A stretch of DNA of 64,000 bases from Pseudohongiella spirulinae. Its GTDB lineage: Bacteria > Pseudomonadota > Gammaproteobacteria > Pseudomonadales > Pseudohongiellaceae. The first letter of the stretch is position 1. Every line of letters starts with the position of its first letter. The stretch is from assembly GCF_001444425.1 (NCBI RefSeq), contig NZ_CP013189.1, forward strand, positions 1,054,001 through 1,118,000, written 5' to 3'. Of the stretch, positions 35,560 to 47,812 are shown piece by piece. Position numbers and translations under genes: made by a program. The notes beneath the pieces are model-generated. The model had not been told where the DNA came from. It saw only the letters and a list, made by a program, of their open reading frames with translations, and searched no databases.

Positions 35560-36420
35560 ATGGAAAAAAAACCTCAATCTCCATTACTGTCGGTGTCGGA
35601 ACTGAAAGCGCTGAGCGGACATGACGGGTTATTTGTTATTGATGCCCGCTTCAGGTTGGACGATCCGGAATATGGAGCCGGCGCTTTTGCTGAAGGGCAC
35701 ATTCCCGGTGCTTTTTATCTGGACCTCAATGAGGATCTGTCGTCAGAAATTGTGCCTGGTGTCACAGGTCGCCATCCTTTGCCGGATACTGCGTTGCTGG
35801 AAGCCAGGTTACGTGAACTGGGATTGCGATCCACGGACAGAGTGGTTGTCTACGACGATGGTCCCGGTTTTTTTGCCGCGCGCGCCTGGTGGTTGCTGGT
35901 CTGGATGGGCCACCCTCAGGTGCAGGTGCTGGATGGTGGTCTGGCAGCCTGGAAGAGAGCAGGCGGCGAGCTGACACAGCAACAGTCGGTGGCCGCCTGG
36001 CCAGGTAACTTTGTTGCCAGTCCGGATAGTCGTATGTTGATTGGTGCTGATGACATTGCGGCGCAACTGGGTCAGGCGCCCTGGTTATTGATAGATGCCA
36101 GGTCCCCGGAACGCTTCAGGGGTGAACAGGAACCGATCGACCCGGTAGCCGGACATATTCCCGGCGCACTCTGCATGCCCTGCACTGACAATGTAGATGA
36201 CGGAGGCCACTTTCTGTCGCCTGATAAATTGCGGGCACGCTTCGCAAGACAGGGGGACGTCAGAGATGTCGTCAGTTATTGCGGATCAGGCGTGACGGCC
36301 TGCCATAATATATTGGCGGCAGCGGTCGCTGGTCTGCCGCTGCCGCGCTTGTACGCGGGCTCCTGGAGTGAATGGATTACGGATGCGCGAAGACCGGTTG
36401 AGGTCGCAGTCGCTGATTGA
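35560..36420 (+). CDS. sseA: 3-mercaptopyruvate sulfurtransferase
   Basis: A 286-residue two-domain rhodanese. The catalytic loop near residue 240 is SYCGSGVTACHN. CGSGVTA is typical of mercaptopyruvate sulfurtransferases, while thiosulfate sulfurtransferases usually have CRKGVTA. The N-terminal domain lacks a cysteine at the equivalent place, as usual. It transfers sulfur from 3-mercaptopyruvate to acceptors such as cyanide or thioredoxin. AGGTG precedes the ATG by six bases. The last 44 bases overlap the convergent EamA-family gene. Confidence 0.9.
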   Translation: MEKKPQSPLLSVSELKALSGHDGLFVIDARFRLDDPEYGAGAFAEGHIPGAFYLDLNEDLSSEIVPGVTGRHPLPDTALLEARLRELGLRSTDRVVVYDDGPGFFAARAWWLLVWMGHPQVQVLDGGLAAWKRAGGELTQQQSVAAWPGNFVASPDSRMLIGADDIAAQLGQAPWLLIDARSPERFRGEQEPIDPVAGHIPGALCMPCTDNVDDGGHFLSPDKLRARFARQGDVRDVVSYCGSGVTACHNILAAAVAGLPLPRLYAGSWSEWITDARRPVEVAVAD

Positions 36421-37255
36421 TCCAGAGAGAAGAGGCAATGACGGCGCCCCCAATCACCAGCGGCACAAGCGCGGCGTCGTGATTCCAGAGTGTCAGATTG
36501 ACCACCAATCCGGCGGGTACCAGAGCATTGTTCATGACAGCCAGGGTGCCCGCATCCACCTGACAGCCGCCGCGATTCCAGAGATACATGCCTAAACCAG
36601 AAGCCACCAGGCCCAGCCAGATCAGTATGCCCCACTGCAAACCACCAGTCGGCAGCATAGTGGTGTCGCCGAACAGCAGGAAGGAGGGTAGGGCCACCAA
36701 CAGAGCGCCGATGAAAAAATGCCCGAAGGTGCGCCACGCCGGTACCGTTACAGTGGCATGCATCATCAGGTGCTTATAACCAACCTGCCCGGCGGCAAAA
36801 CAGATGTTGGCAATCTGCAGCATAAAAAAACCGGTCAGATAGTCCTGACTCAGTCCGTCATAACGAATGATAACCGCGCCCAGCGTGGCGACGGCGGCGG
36901 CAATCAATGCGCCTGGCGAGAATTGTCGGTGCAGTGCGTCATCGATCAGGGTCACGTACAGGGGAGTGAAAACCGTAAACAGCAGCACTTCAGGCACCGT
37001 CAGCAGACTGAAAGATCGGTACAGCAAGGCATAGGTGACCCCAAACTGCAGAGCACCGCAGAGCATAATGCCGCTGATCAGCCTGGCAGGTACGCCACGC
37101 CAGATCGTAAATGGCAGGAACAGCAGTCCGCCAAGCAATACACGCGTCAGTACTGCAAAGTCATTGTCGACATTGCCGGACAAAAACTCGCCTATAAGAC
37201 TGAATGAAAAAGCCCAAAGCAGTGTGACAAAAACCAGCAAACCCATACTGCGCAA
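36377..37255 (-). CDS. EamA/DMT-superfamily transporter
   Basis: A 292-residue inner-membrane protein with ten predicted helices in two EamA repeats. The first begins LLVFVTLLWAFSFSLIGEFL and the second about residue 150. Members export amino acids, nucleotide-related compounds or other metabolites. The C-terminal tail INQRLRPQPVFAHP overlaps the sulfurtransferase gene on the other strand. The substrate is unknown. It is divergent from prfC with a 156-bp gap in which no strong promoter was found. Confidence 0.85.
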   Translation of the reverse strand: MRSMGLLVFVTLLWAFSFSLIGEFLSGNVDNDFAVLTRVLLGGLLFLPFTIWRGVPARLISGIMLCGALQFGVTYALLYRSFSLLTVPEVLLFTVFTPLYVTLIDDALHRQFSPGALIAAAVATLGAVIIRYDGLSQDYLTGFFMLQIANICFAAGQVGYKHLMMHATVTVPAWRTFGHFFIGALLVALPSFLLFGDTTMLPTGGLQWGILIWLGLVASGLGMYLWNRGGCQVDAGTLAVMNNALVPAGLVVNLTLWNHDAALVPLVIGGAVIASSLWINQRLRPQPVFAHP

Positions 37256-37411
37256 CTCTGTTAACTGTTACGATTAATAAAAGTTGACAATTCTAGCACA
37301 GGAAGTTGAGCCTGAAACCAGCCAAAACAATGATGCGTTGTTAAAAAAGGGTAGATCAGCGAGAATACGCGTCTAATTTTCCTATTCAGTTTACGACTCA
37401 GAAAACCATTC

Positions 37412-40242
<2,831 letters not shown>

Positions 40243-40269
40243 CAAGACTATTTTTACGACACGAGAGAG

Positions 40270-40605
40270 ATGATTATGGATTTTTTATTCGCGACAGCGC
40301 ATGCCCAGCAGGCTGCGGCCCCGCAAAACAGTGCCATGTTCAACCTGCTGTTTATCGGCGGTATGTTCCTGTTGTTTTACCTGATACTGTGGCGTCCCCA
40401 GGCCAAGCGCGCCAAAGAGCACCGCGAGTTGGTAGGCAGCCTGGGCAAGGGTGATGAAGTGCTGACCAGTGGTGGCATTCTGGGTAAAGTTACCAAGGTC
40501 TCTGACGATTACGTCACCGTCGAAGTCGCCGAGGGCGTTGAGCTGAATCTGCAGAAATCGGCCGTTGCGGCAGCGTTGCCCAAGGGTACCATCAAGTCCA
40601 TCTGA
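40270..40605 (+). CDS. yajC: Preprotein translocase auxiliary subunit YajC
   Basis: A 111-residue single-pass inner-membrane protein that associates with SecDF. One helix lies at about residues 22-42 (FNLLFIGGMFLLFYLILW), followed by RPQAKRAKEH and a small basic/acidic domain with VLTSGGILGKV. There are two possible starts, ATG at 40270 and ATG at 40276. GAGAGAG upstream spaces better to the second. It lies 27 bp after tgt and 39 bp before secD. Confidence 0.95.
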   Translation: MIMDFLFATAHAQQAAAPQNSAMFNLLFIGGMFLLFYLILWRPQAKRAKEHRELVGSLGKGDEVLTSGGILGKVTKVSDDYVTVEVAEGVELNLQKSAVAAALPKGTIKSI

Positions 40606-40644
40606 TCCCGGGCTGAGCATTAATCGGAACAGGTTGTAAAAGAC

Positions 40645-42501
40645 ATGCTGAACAAGTTTCCACTCTGGAAAAATATACTGGTAGCGACGATAGTGCTGCT
40701 GGGACTTATTTATGCCTCGCCCAACCTGTTTCCGGATGATCCGGCTATTCAGATATCGCATGAAAATATTGAGGTCACCGAAATCGACGTGGGTATGGCA
40801 ACGGATGCCTTGCGTGCGGCCGGTATCGACTTTTTTGGTGATGAACTGACCGATGTTGGCGGCCTGATTCGTTTTAACAGCCTGGATGACCAGTTGCGCG
40901 GAAAAAGCGTTATTGAGCAGAATCTGGGTTCGGGTTATATCGTGGCGCTGAACCTGGCGCCAACCACACCGGGATTCCTGCAGGCCATGGGTGCTGGCAA
41001 GATGAATCTGGGTCTGGACTTGCAGGGTGGTGTGCACTTTCTGATGGAAGTGGATATGGAAACTGCGCTGCGTCGACGCATGGAAAACACACTAAGTACC
41101 ATTCGCCAGGAGTTACGTAACGAGCGTATCCGTGCCCGTTCCATCACACTGGAAGAAATCAATCTGATCGAACTGGCTTTCGATGATGAGGAGTCGCGCA
41201 ATCAGGCTCGCAGTATTGTGCGAGACAATTTCGTAGATCTGCAGATTCAGGCTCGTGAGCGGGCTGGACGATATTTGCTGGCACTGTCCATGACACCAGA
41301 GAATGTGCTGCAGTTAGAACGTGACACTATTGCAGCCAATCAGACGAGTATTCTTAACCGCGTAGATTCTCTTGGTGTAGCCGAGCCGGTTGTTCAGCAA
41401 CAGGGTCCCAACCGAATTGTTGTGGAGCTGCCCGGTGTTCAGGATACTGCGCAGGCCAAACGCATTCTGCAGCGTATTGCCACGTTGCAATTCCATCTTG
41501 AAGCGGGTCCCGGTGCATCACCGGGCACCTACGAAACCTATGAATATCAAGGTCAGCAGATCCGGGTGAACAATGATGTCATCCTGCAAGGTGACCGCAT
41601 CAGTAATGTGCGCTCAGCGCTGGATCAATATGGACAGCCGCAGGTAGTTATCAACCTGGATGCACAGGGTGGCAGTCAGTTCAATCGCATTACCAGGGAA
41701 AACATCGGTAATCTGATGGATATTCTGCTGATTGAAACCCGCACTCGCACGGTGTTGGAACCCGACGAGAATGGCGAGATGGTGGAACGACAGGAAACTT
41801 ACGAAGAACGTCGCCTGATCAGCCACGCGGTGATCCGTGCCGCGCTGGGGCGGGAGTTTGTGATCACCGGCTTGAGTGCGCGTGAAGCCAATGACCTTTC
41901 CCTGCTGATTCGATCCGGTGCGCTGGCAGCCCCTATGTACTTTATTGAAGAGCGCACTGTAGGCCCGAGTCTTGGTGCTGAAAATATTGCTCAGGGCTCT
42001 CAGGCGGTGTTGCTGGGTTATATCCTGGTGCTGTCCTTCATGCTCTATTACTATCGACTATTCGGTCTGGCAGCCAATATCGCCCTGGTTATCAACGTGA
42101 TACTGCTGGTTTCCATCATGTCGATTATTTCAGCAACACTTACCTTGCCGGGTATCTTCGGTATCGTGCTGACGATTGGTATGGCCGTGGATGCTAATGT
42201 TCTGATATTTACTCGTATCCGGGAAGAGATAGTCTCGGGACTTTCGCCGCAGAATGCCATTTCTTCCGGTTTCGACCGGGCATTCTCAACGATTGTCGAT
42301 GCCAACCTGACCACCTTCCTGGTAGCCATGGTGCTGTTTACAGTTGGTACCGGACCGGTAAAGGGGTTTGCGGTGACACTGATGGTGGGTATTGTCACGT
42401 CAATGTTCTCGGCCATTATGGTTACACGAGCCATTGTTAATCTGATGTACGGTGGTCGCAAGGTCCAATCCTTGTCAATAGGGCCGTTTATCAAGGCGTA
42501 A
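40645..42501 (+). CDS. secD: Protein translocase subunit SecD
   Basis: A 618-residue inner-membrane subunit with six helices that uses the proton gradient to complete secretion through SecYEG. The first helix is near residues 7-25. The P1 periplasmic region contains GLDLQGGVHFLMEVD. The membrane half begins near 440 with LGAENIAQGSQAVLLGYILV, and GMAVDANVLIFTRIREE carries the conserved SecD aspartate. Length is normal. secF follows after 60 bp. Confidence 0.97.
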   Translation: MLNKFPLWKNILVATIVLLGLIYASPNLFPDDPAIQISHENIEVTEIDVGMATDALRAAGIDFFGDELTDVGGLIRFNSLDDQLRGKSVIEQNLGSGYIVALNLAPTTPGFLQAMGAGKMNLGLDLQGGVHFLMEVDMETALRRRMENTLSTIRQELRNERIRARSITLEEINLIELAFDDEESRNQARSIVRDNFVDLQIQARERAGRYLLALSMTPENVLQLERDTIAANQTSILNRVDSLGVAEPVVQQQGPNRIVVELPGVQDTAQAKRILQRIATLQFHLEAGPGASPGTYETYEYQGQQIRVNNDVILQGDRISNVRSALDQYGQPQVVINLDAQGGSQFNRITRENIGNLMDILLIETRTRTVLEPDENGEMVERQETYEERRLISHAVIRAALGREFVITGLSAREANDLSLLIRSGALAAPMYFIEERTVGPSLGAENIAQGSQAVLLGYILVLSFMLYYYRLFGLAANIALVINVILLVSIMSIISATLTLPGIFGIVLTIGMAVDANVLIFTRIREEIVSGLSPQNAISSGFDRAFSTIVDANLTTFLVAMVLFTVGTGPVKGFAVTLMVGIVTSMFSAIMVTRAIVNLMYGGRKVQSLSIGPFIKA

Positions 42502-42561
42502 GGTCAGGTGATCAACATTTTGAGATGACCGCCTGGTGGCGGACACGGAAAGGCAAAGAAT

Positions 42562-43521
42562 ATGGCACTGTTTAAATCCGATATCGATTTCATGAGTCAG
42601 CGCAAGCGCCGCATTACCAGTACGATTTCTGGAATCATGCTGCTGATAGCTGTACTTACGCTGATATTCAATCGTTTTGAGTTTGGTCTGGATTTCACCA
42701 GTGGAACCCTGATCGAAGTCGGCTATCCCGACAGTATTAATCCGGAGCTGGTCAGACAGCAACTGGTGGACGCTGGTTACGAGCAGGCGGTGGTTGTGGC
42801 TTTCGGTTCGGACCGCGACCTGCTCGTGCGCCTGCCCGTTGACGCGGATGAGGACGATCTCGAGGCAGCTAGTGCGGCCTCGTCGCTGGGCAATGAAGTT
42901 TTGGGCGTATTGCAGCAGGTCAGTGATGTGCCGGTGGAGATGCGACGTTCGGAATATGTGGGTCCGAAAGTGGGTGCCGAATTGGCTGAGAAAGGGGCGC
43001 TGGCTTTGCTGGTGGCGCTGGGTATCGTCATGCTCTACGTGGCGGTCCGCTTTCAGTACAAATTTGCCGTGGCGGCCGTGATGGCCCTGGCGCATGACGT
43101 TGTGGTCGTGCTGGGTATCATTTCTCTGTTGCATCTGACCTTCGATCTGACAGTACTGGCGGCCTTGTTGGCGGTTATTGGCTACTCATTGAATGACACC
43201 ATCGTGGTTTTTGACCGGGCGCGAGAGAATTTCCGCACCATGCGCACGACCGATCCGGAAGTCATTCTGAATACAACCCTGAATCAGGTTATTTCACGGA
43301 CCTTTGTTACCTCCTTGACCACCTTGCTGGCGTTGTTTGCAATGTTGTTCATGGGTGGTGAGGCGATCCGCGGCTTTGCAATGTCATTGATTGTGGGTGT
43401 CAGCGTGGGTACCTATACTTCGTTGCATATCAGCTGTAATTTCCTGATGTATCTGAAAATTCAGAAAGAAGACCTGGCCGTTCCGATCAAGGAAGGTGAG
43501 GAGATTGACTCCATGCCTTGA
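42562..43521 (+). CDS. secF: Protein translocase subunit SecF
   Basis: A 319-residue partner of SecD with six helices. Family motifs include FGLDFTSGTLIEV near residue 40, VGPKVGAELAEKGALAL near 132 and GYSLNDTIVVFDRARENFR near 207. The C-terminal tail ends EEIDSMP. The last 61 bases overlap the convergent pycR gene. No suhB or other usual downstream partner follows. Confidence 0.97.
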   Translation: MALFKSDIDFMSQRKRRITSTISGIMLLIAVLTLIFNRFEFGLDFTSGTLIEVGYPDSINPELVRQQLVDAGYEQAVVVAFGSDRDLLVRLPVDADEDDLEAASAASSLGNEVLGVLQQVSDVPVEMRRSEYVGPKVGAELAEKGALALLVALGIVMLYVAVRFQYKFAVAAVMALAHDVVVVLGIISLLHLTFDLTVLAALLAVIGYSLNDTIVVFDRARENFRTMRTTDPEVILNTTLNQVISRTFVTSLTTLLALFAMLFMGGEAIRGFAMSLIVGVSVGTYTSLHISCNFLMYLKIQKEDLAVPIKEGEEIDSMP

Positions 43522-44429
43522 GGCAGTGGGGTCTTTACGAAATTCAGAAATGCCTGCATGACAGGAGTCGGATGTTTGCCTTTCGGGTAGACGAGGCTCC
43601 ATGAGCGTCTCAGGGGGAAGCCAGGCAGTTTCAGTATTTCAAGGCTGCCGAGTTGTAGTTCTGAACTGATGCTGACTTTAGGTAGTACCGCCACGCCCAA
43701 GTCCGCCAGAACACCATGCTTGATGGCATCATTCGAGCCCATCTCCATTTTCGGATTCAGCTGTAGTTTCTGTTCCCGACACCATTGCTCCAGAGCATGA
43801 CGGGTGCCTGAGCCCTGCTCACGAATCAGCAGGCCTGCATCCAGAAAGGTCTGAGTATCGATGGGCTGTTGCAACAGCGGATCATTTGCCCGCACGACCG
43901 GTACCAGCAAATTGTCCAGAAAGGGCAGCAGATTGATGCCATTGCTGTCCGGCACCATGCCCATAATCAGCAGATCGTCCTGATTTTGCGTGAGTCGTTC
44001 CAGTGCCCTTGCCCGGTTGATGACCTTGAGCTGTATGTCGACCTGCGGAAACTTATCTAGAAAGCCCTTTAGCAGGTAAGGCACGACATACTGGGCTGTG
44101 CTGACCGCGGCTATTCGCAGCTGTCCCCGAACCTGGCCTTGAAGGACAGCTAATTCCATTTGCAGAACATTAAGGTTGTCGAATAGTTCGGTCACATGGC
44201 GCATAAGCTGTTCGCCGGCCGCTGTGACATAGAGCTTTTTGCCTACATAGTCGAATACGGGTTGTCCCAGAGCCTGCTCGAGCTGCCTGATCTGGGAGCT
44301 GACGGCGGGTTGAGTGAGATTAAGTTCCTCCGCCGCCCGACTGTAGCTTTGCTTGCGATAGACCGTATGGAAAATCTGCAGTTGCCGGAATGACAGGCGC
44401 TGTATGAGACGGGCCAGACGATATGGCAT
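43461..44429 (-). CDS. pycR: LysR-type regulator, PycR-like
   Basis: A 322-residue LysR protein. The winged helix-turn-helix is at about residues 14-75 (FRQLQIFHTVYRKQSYSRAA, then LTQPAVSSQIRQLE). A periplasmic-binding-protein-type effector domain follows. It is divergent from the pyruvate carboxylase genes, the arrangement of PycR and PycAB in Pseudomonas aeruginosa. This supports the name and a role in controlling that operon. Two palindromes in the shared 138-bp gap are candidate binding sites. The 3' end overlaps secF on the opposite strand, so the last 20 residues are read from antisense secF sequence. Confidence 0.8.
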   Translation of the reverse strand: MPYRLARLIQRLSFRQLQIFHTVYRKQSYSRAAEELNLTQPAVSSQIRQLEQALGQPVFDYVGKKLYVTAAGEQLMRHVTELFDNLNVLQMELAVLQGQVRGQLRIAAVSTAQYVVPYLLKGFLDKFPQVDIQLKVINRARALERLTQNQDDLLIMGMVPDSNGINLLPFLDNLLVPVVRANDPLLQQPIDTQTFLDAGLLIREQGSGTRHALEQWCREQKLQLNPKMEMGSNDAIKHGVLADLGVAVLPKVSISSELQLGSLEILKLPGFPLRRSWSLVYPKGKHPTPVMQAFLNFVKTPLPQGMESISSPSLIGTARSSF

Positions 44430-44460
44430 GGATCGATAATATTTTTCCTGAATTGGTGAT

Positions 44461-44484
44461 ATCTATAAGGTATTACTTATAGAT
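44461..44484. promoter_or_regulatory. Palindrome 1 between pycR and pycA (candidate LysR operator)
   Basis: A perfect inverted repeat, ATCTATAAG and CTTATAGAT, separated by GTATTA. It lies 32 bp upstream of the pycR start and 84 bp upstream of the pycA start. The size and symmetry suit a LysR recognition site. Confidence 0.6.
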
Positions 44485-44488
44485 GTAG

Positions 44489-44511
44489 AAAGTAAAATTA
44501 ATTTTTACTTT
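44489..44511. promoter_or_regulatory. Palindrome 2 between pycR and pycA (candidate LysR activation site)
   Basis: AAAGTAAAA and TTTTACTTT flank a five-base spacer. It starts five bases after the first palindrome and is nearer to pycA. LysR proteins commonly bind one recognition and one activation site side by side. The sequence differs from palindrome 1, so binding of the same protein to both is uncertain. Confidence 0.45.
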
Positions 44512-44567
44512 TGCTTTGACTGAATTACCTTGAGGCAACTGCGAACACGCTTCAGCGGAGACAGCGC

Positions 44568-45983
44568 ATGCTTAAAAAAATTCTGATAGCCAATCGCGGT
44601 GAAATTGCTGTGCGCATCGTACGCGCCTGCGCCGAGATGAATATTCGCTCGGTTGCCGTTTATACCGAGGCTGACCGCCATGCGTTGCATGTCAAGCGCG
44701 CCGACGAAGCACATTTTGTTGGTGAAGATCCGTTGGCTGGCTATCTGGATCCCAGGCAGCTGGTGAATCTGGCGGTGCAGACCGGTTGCGATGCGATTCA
44801 CCCAGGCTATGGCTTTTTATCAGAAAACGCCGATTTTGCCCGTATCTGTGAGGCTAGAGGTATCCGATTTATCGGACCTTGTGCTGAGGTCATTGAAAAA
44901 ATGGGCGATAAAACGGCGGCACGAGCCAGCATGATTGCCGCTGGTGTACCGGTCACACCTGGGTCAGAAGGTAATTTGGCAGATCTCGATGAGGCCCTGC
45001 AGGTGGCCGGGGAAATAGGTTATCCGGTCATGTTGAAAGCCACTTCCGGTGGCGGCGGAAGGGGCATCAGACGCTGTGATTCGCCGGAGGAGCTGCGCTC
45101 GCAGTTTCCGCGTGTCATATCCGAAGCCACCAAAGCATTCGGTTCCGCAGATGTGTTTCTGGAAAAATGCATTGTTGATCCCCGCCATATTGAGGTGCAG
45201 GTGCTGGCTGACGGCCAGGCCAATGTGATTCATCTTTACGAGCGTGACTGCTCCATTCAAAGGCGTAATCAGAAACTGATCGAGATTGCACCCAGCCCCC
45301 AGATTACGCCGGAACAGCGTCAGTATCTGGGCGAGCTGGCGGTGCGTGCTGCCAAGGCTGTGAATTACGAAAATGCCGGTACAGTTGAATTTCTGGTGAC
45401 CGGACATGAAATTTATTTCATGGAGATGAATACCCGTGTTCAGGTCGAGCACACCATATCCGAGCAGATTACCGGCGTGGATATCGTGCAGGAACAGATT
45501 CGTATCGCATCGGGGTTGCCACTGCGATATCGTCAAGAGGATATCAGTTTCCGTGGCTACGCACTGCAATTCCGTATCAACGCGGAAGATCCCAAAAACA
45601 ATTTTCTGCCCAGCTTTGGGCGCATTACGCGCTACTATGCACCCGGTGGTCCGGGCGTGCGGACTGACACAGCTATTTATACCGGCTACACCATTCCACC
45701 TTATTACGACTCAATGTGCCTGAAATTGATTGTCTGGGCACTGACCTGGGAGGAAGCGCTCAACCGGGGTTCCCGGGCGCTTTCAGATATGCGTGTGCAG
45801 GGGGTAAAAACCACCGCTCGCTACTACCAGGAGATTCTGCAGGATGTGGATTTTCGCAGTGGCGAATTTACGACCAGTTTTGTGCCGGATCATCCGCAAT
45901 TACTGGACTACTCAGAAAAGCGTAATCCAAACGAACTGGCTCTGGCCATTGCTGCCGCCCTTGCTGCCCATGCGGGCGTTTAA
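44568..45983 (+). CDS. pycA: Pyruvate carboxylase biotin carboxylase subunit
   Basis: A 471-residue ATP-grasp enzyme that carboxylates biotin. It begins MLKKILIANRGEIAVRI, as in biotin carboxylases. ATP-binding loop SGGGGRGIR (about residue 163) and the catalytic MNTRVQVEHTISE (about 285) are present. The partner gene with the carboxyltransferase and biotin domains follows 27 bp on, giving a two-subunit pyruvate carboxylase. Together they make oxaloacetate from pyruvate and bicarbonate. The acetyl-CoA carboxylase subunit AccC is the alternative, but the neighbour makes PycA more likely. Confidence 0.9.
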   Translation: MLKKILIANRGEIAVRIVRACAEMNIRSVAVYTEADRHALHVKRADEAHFVGEDPLAGYLDPRQLVNLAVQTGCDAIHPGYGFLSENADFARICEARGIRFIGPCAEVIEKMGDKTAARASMIAAGVPVTPGSEGNLADLDEALQVAGEIGYPVMLKATSGGGGRGIRRCDSPEELRSQFPRVISEATKAFGSADVFLEKCIVDPRHIEVQVLADGQANVIHLYERDCSIQRRNQKLIEIAPSPQITPEQRQYLGELAVRAAKAVNYENAGTVEFLVTGHEIYFMEMNTRVQVEHTISEQITGVDIVQEQIRIASGLPLRYRQEDISFRGYALQFRINAEDPKNNFLPSFGRITRYYAPGGPGVRTDTAIYTGYTIPPYYDSMCLKLIVWALTWEEALNRGSRALSDMRVQGVKTTARYYQEILQDVDFRSGEFTTSFVPDHPQLLDYSEKRNPNELALAIAAALAAHAGV

Positions 45984-46010
45984 AGTACCGAACACCAGGA
46001 GACTGACATC

Positions 46011-47810
46011 ATGAGCAAAATCCATGTAACTGACGTGGTACTGCGCGATGCCCACCAATCATTAATAGCAACACGCATGCGCACCGAGGACATGTTGCCG
46101 ATCTGTGACAAGCTCGACAGAGTCGGATATTGGTCTCTTGAAGTCTGGGGTGGCGCGACGTTTGACGCCTGTGTGCGTTTTCTTAAAGAGGACCCCTGGG
46201 AGCGTCTCAGGCAGTTGCGCCAGGCGCTGCCCAACACCCGGTTACAGATGCTGTTGCGGGGTCAGAATCTGCTGGGTTACCGCCATTACGCCGACGATGT
46301 CGTGGAGGCCTTTGTTGCCAAGGCGGCGAGCAATGGCATTGACGTGTTCCGGGTGTTTGATGCACTGAACGATCTGCGTAATATTGAAACAGCCATGCGC
46401 GCCGTAAAAAAAGCGGGCAAACACGCGCAGGGCACCATCTGCTACACCACCAGCCCGGTTCATACCGAGGAGCTGTTTGTTAAGCAGGCGCTGGCCCTGC
46501 GGGATATGGGTGCCGACTCAATTGCCATCAAGGATATGGCGGGACTTCTGACGCCTTATGCGACCTACGATCTGGTCAGCGCGATCAAGTCTGCCGTTGA
46601 GTTGCCCGTCTTTATTCATAGTCACGCCACCGCCGGAATCGCTGATCAATGTCAACTCAAGGCTGTCGAGGCGGGCGCCGAACATATTGACACAGCTATT
46701 TCATCCTTTGCCTGGGGCACCAGTCACCCGGCAACAGAATCGATGGTGGCGGCGTTCAGGGGCACACAGTGGGACACCGGACTGGATCTGGAGCTGCTGA
46801 CCGAGATTGCTGACTACTTCCGTGATGTGCGCAAACGTTATCATCAATTTGAAAGTGAGTTCGCCCGCGAAGATATTTCTGTACAGATCAACCAGGTCCC
46901 GGGCGGCATGATGTCGAATCTTGCCAATCAGCTCAAAGAGCAGAATGCGTTGAGTCGTATTCGTGAAGTGTTTGCGGAAATTCCGCGTGTTCGTAAAGAT
47001 CTGGGCTACCCGCCGCTGGTCACGCCCAGCTCCCAGATTGTCGGCACTCAGGCTGTGCTGAATGTGTTGAGCGGTGAGCGATACAAGTCGATTACCAATG
47101 AAGTGAAACGTTATTTACAGGGCGGTTATGGTCAGCCGCCGGCGCCGGTTAACACCGAGTTGCAGACTCGTGCTATCGGCAAGGAAGACATCATCGACGG
47201 CCGTCCGGCCGATCTGCTGAAGCCGGAAATGGAGCGTCTGCAGAGAGACATCGGTGAGCTGGCTAAATCCGATGAGGATGTGCTGACCTTTGCCATGTTC
47301 CCTGATATCGGCCGCCAGTTTCTGGAGCAGAGGCAGGCCGGCACGCTGGAGCCCGAACCTCTGTTGCCGGAACCGAAAAGCGGGCGAACGGTGGAAGAAG
47401 GTATTGCCACAGAGTTTGTGATCGACGTGCACGGAGAGACTTACCAGGTTGCCATTACGGGTGTGGGAAACAAGGAAGAAGGCAAGCGCAGAATTTACCT
47501 GACGCTGGACGGCATGCCGGAAGAGGTGGTCTTTCAGCCAACTAACGCCTACGTAGCCGAGGGCGGCAGCGGAGCGCGCCAGAAAGCTTCGCGACCGGGG
47601 CATGTGACGACCACCATGCCAGGCAATATTGTGGAAGTGCTGGTTAAGGAAGGCGATCAGGTGGAGGCGGGTCGTGCAGTGCTGATTGCCGAAGCCATGA
47701 AAATGGAAACCGAGATCCATGCCACCATCGGTGGCAAGGTCAAGGCAATTCACGTTGTAAAAGGCGACCGCGTCACACCCGGTGAGGTACTGATGGAGAT
47801 CGAAGGCTGA
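46011..47810 (+). CDS. pycB: Pyruvate carboxylase carboxyltransferase and biotin carrier subunit
   Basis: A 599-residue protein. The N-terminal TIM barrel starts VTDVVLRDAHQSLIATRMRT and has the metal-binding SHATAG region near residue 205. The C-terminal biotinyl domain has the lysine in AEAMKMETEIHA near 563. It resembles OadA of the oxaloacetate decarboxylase pump, but no oadB or oadG membrane gene is present, and the partner is PycA. It therefore serves oxaloacetate synthesis (anaplerosis) in the cytoplasm. Confidence 0.9.
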   Translation: MSKIHVTDVVLRDAHQSLIATRMRTEDMLPICDKLDRVGYWSLEVWGGATFDACVRFLKEDPWERLRQLRQALPNTRLQMLLRGQNLLGYRHYADDVVEAFVAKAASNGIDVFRVFDALNDLRNIETAMRAVKKAGKHAQGTICYTTSPVHTEELFVKQALALRDMGADSIAIKDMAGLLTPYATYDLVSAIKSAVELPVFIHSHATAGIADQCQLKAVEAGAEHIDTAISSFAWGTSHPATESMVAAFRGTQWDTGLDLELLTEIADYFRDVRKRYHQFESEFAREDISVQINQVPGGMMSNLANQLKEQNALSRIREVFAEIPRVRKDLGYPPLVTPSSQIVGTQAVLNVLSGERYKSITNEVKRYLQGGYGQPPAPVNTELQTRAIGKEDIIDGRPADLLKPEMERLQRDIGELAKSDEDVLTFAMFPDIGRQFLEQRQAGTLEPEPLLPEPKSGRTVEEGIATEFVIDVHGETYQVAITGVGNKEEGKRRIYLTLDGMPEEVVFQPTNAYVAEGGSGARQKASRPGHVTTTMPGNIVEVLVKEGDQVEAGRAVLIAEAMKMETEIHATIGGKVKAIHVVKGDRVTPGEVLMEIEG

Positions 47811-47812
47811 GT

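Noticed and set aside
46011-47810. Sodium-pumping oxaloacetate decarboxylase alpha subunit
   Set aside because: The required membrane subunits (oadB, oadG) are missing, and a biotin carboxylase gene precedes it, so pyruvate carboxylase fits better.
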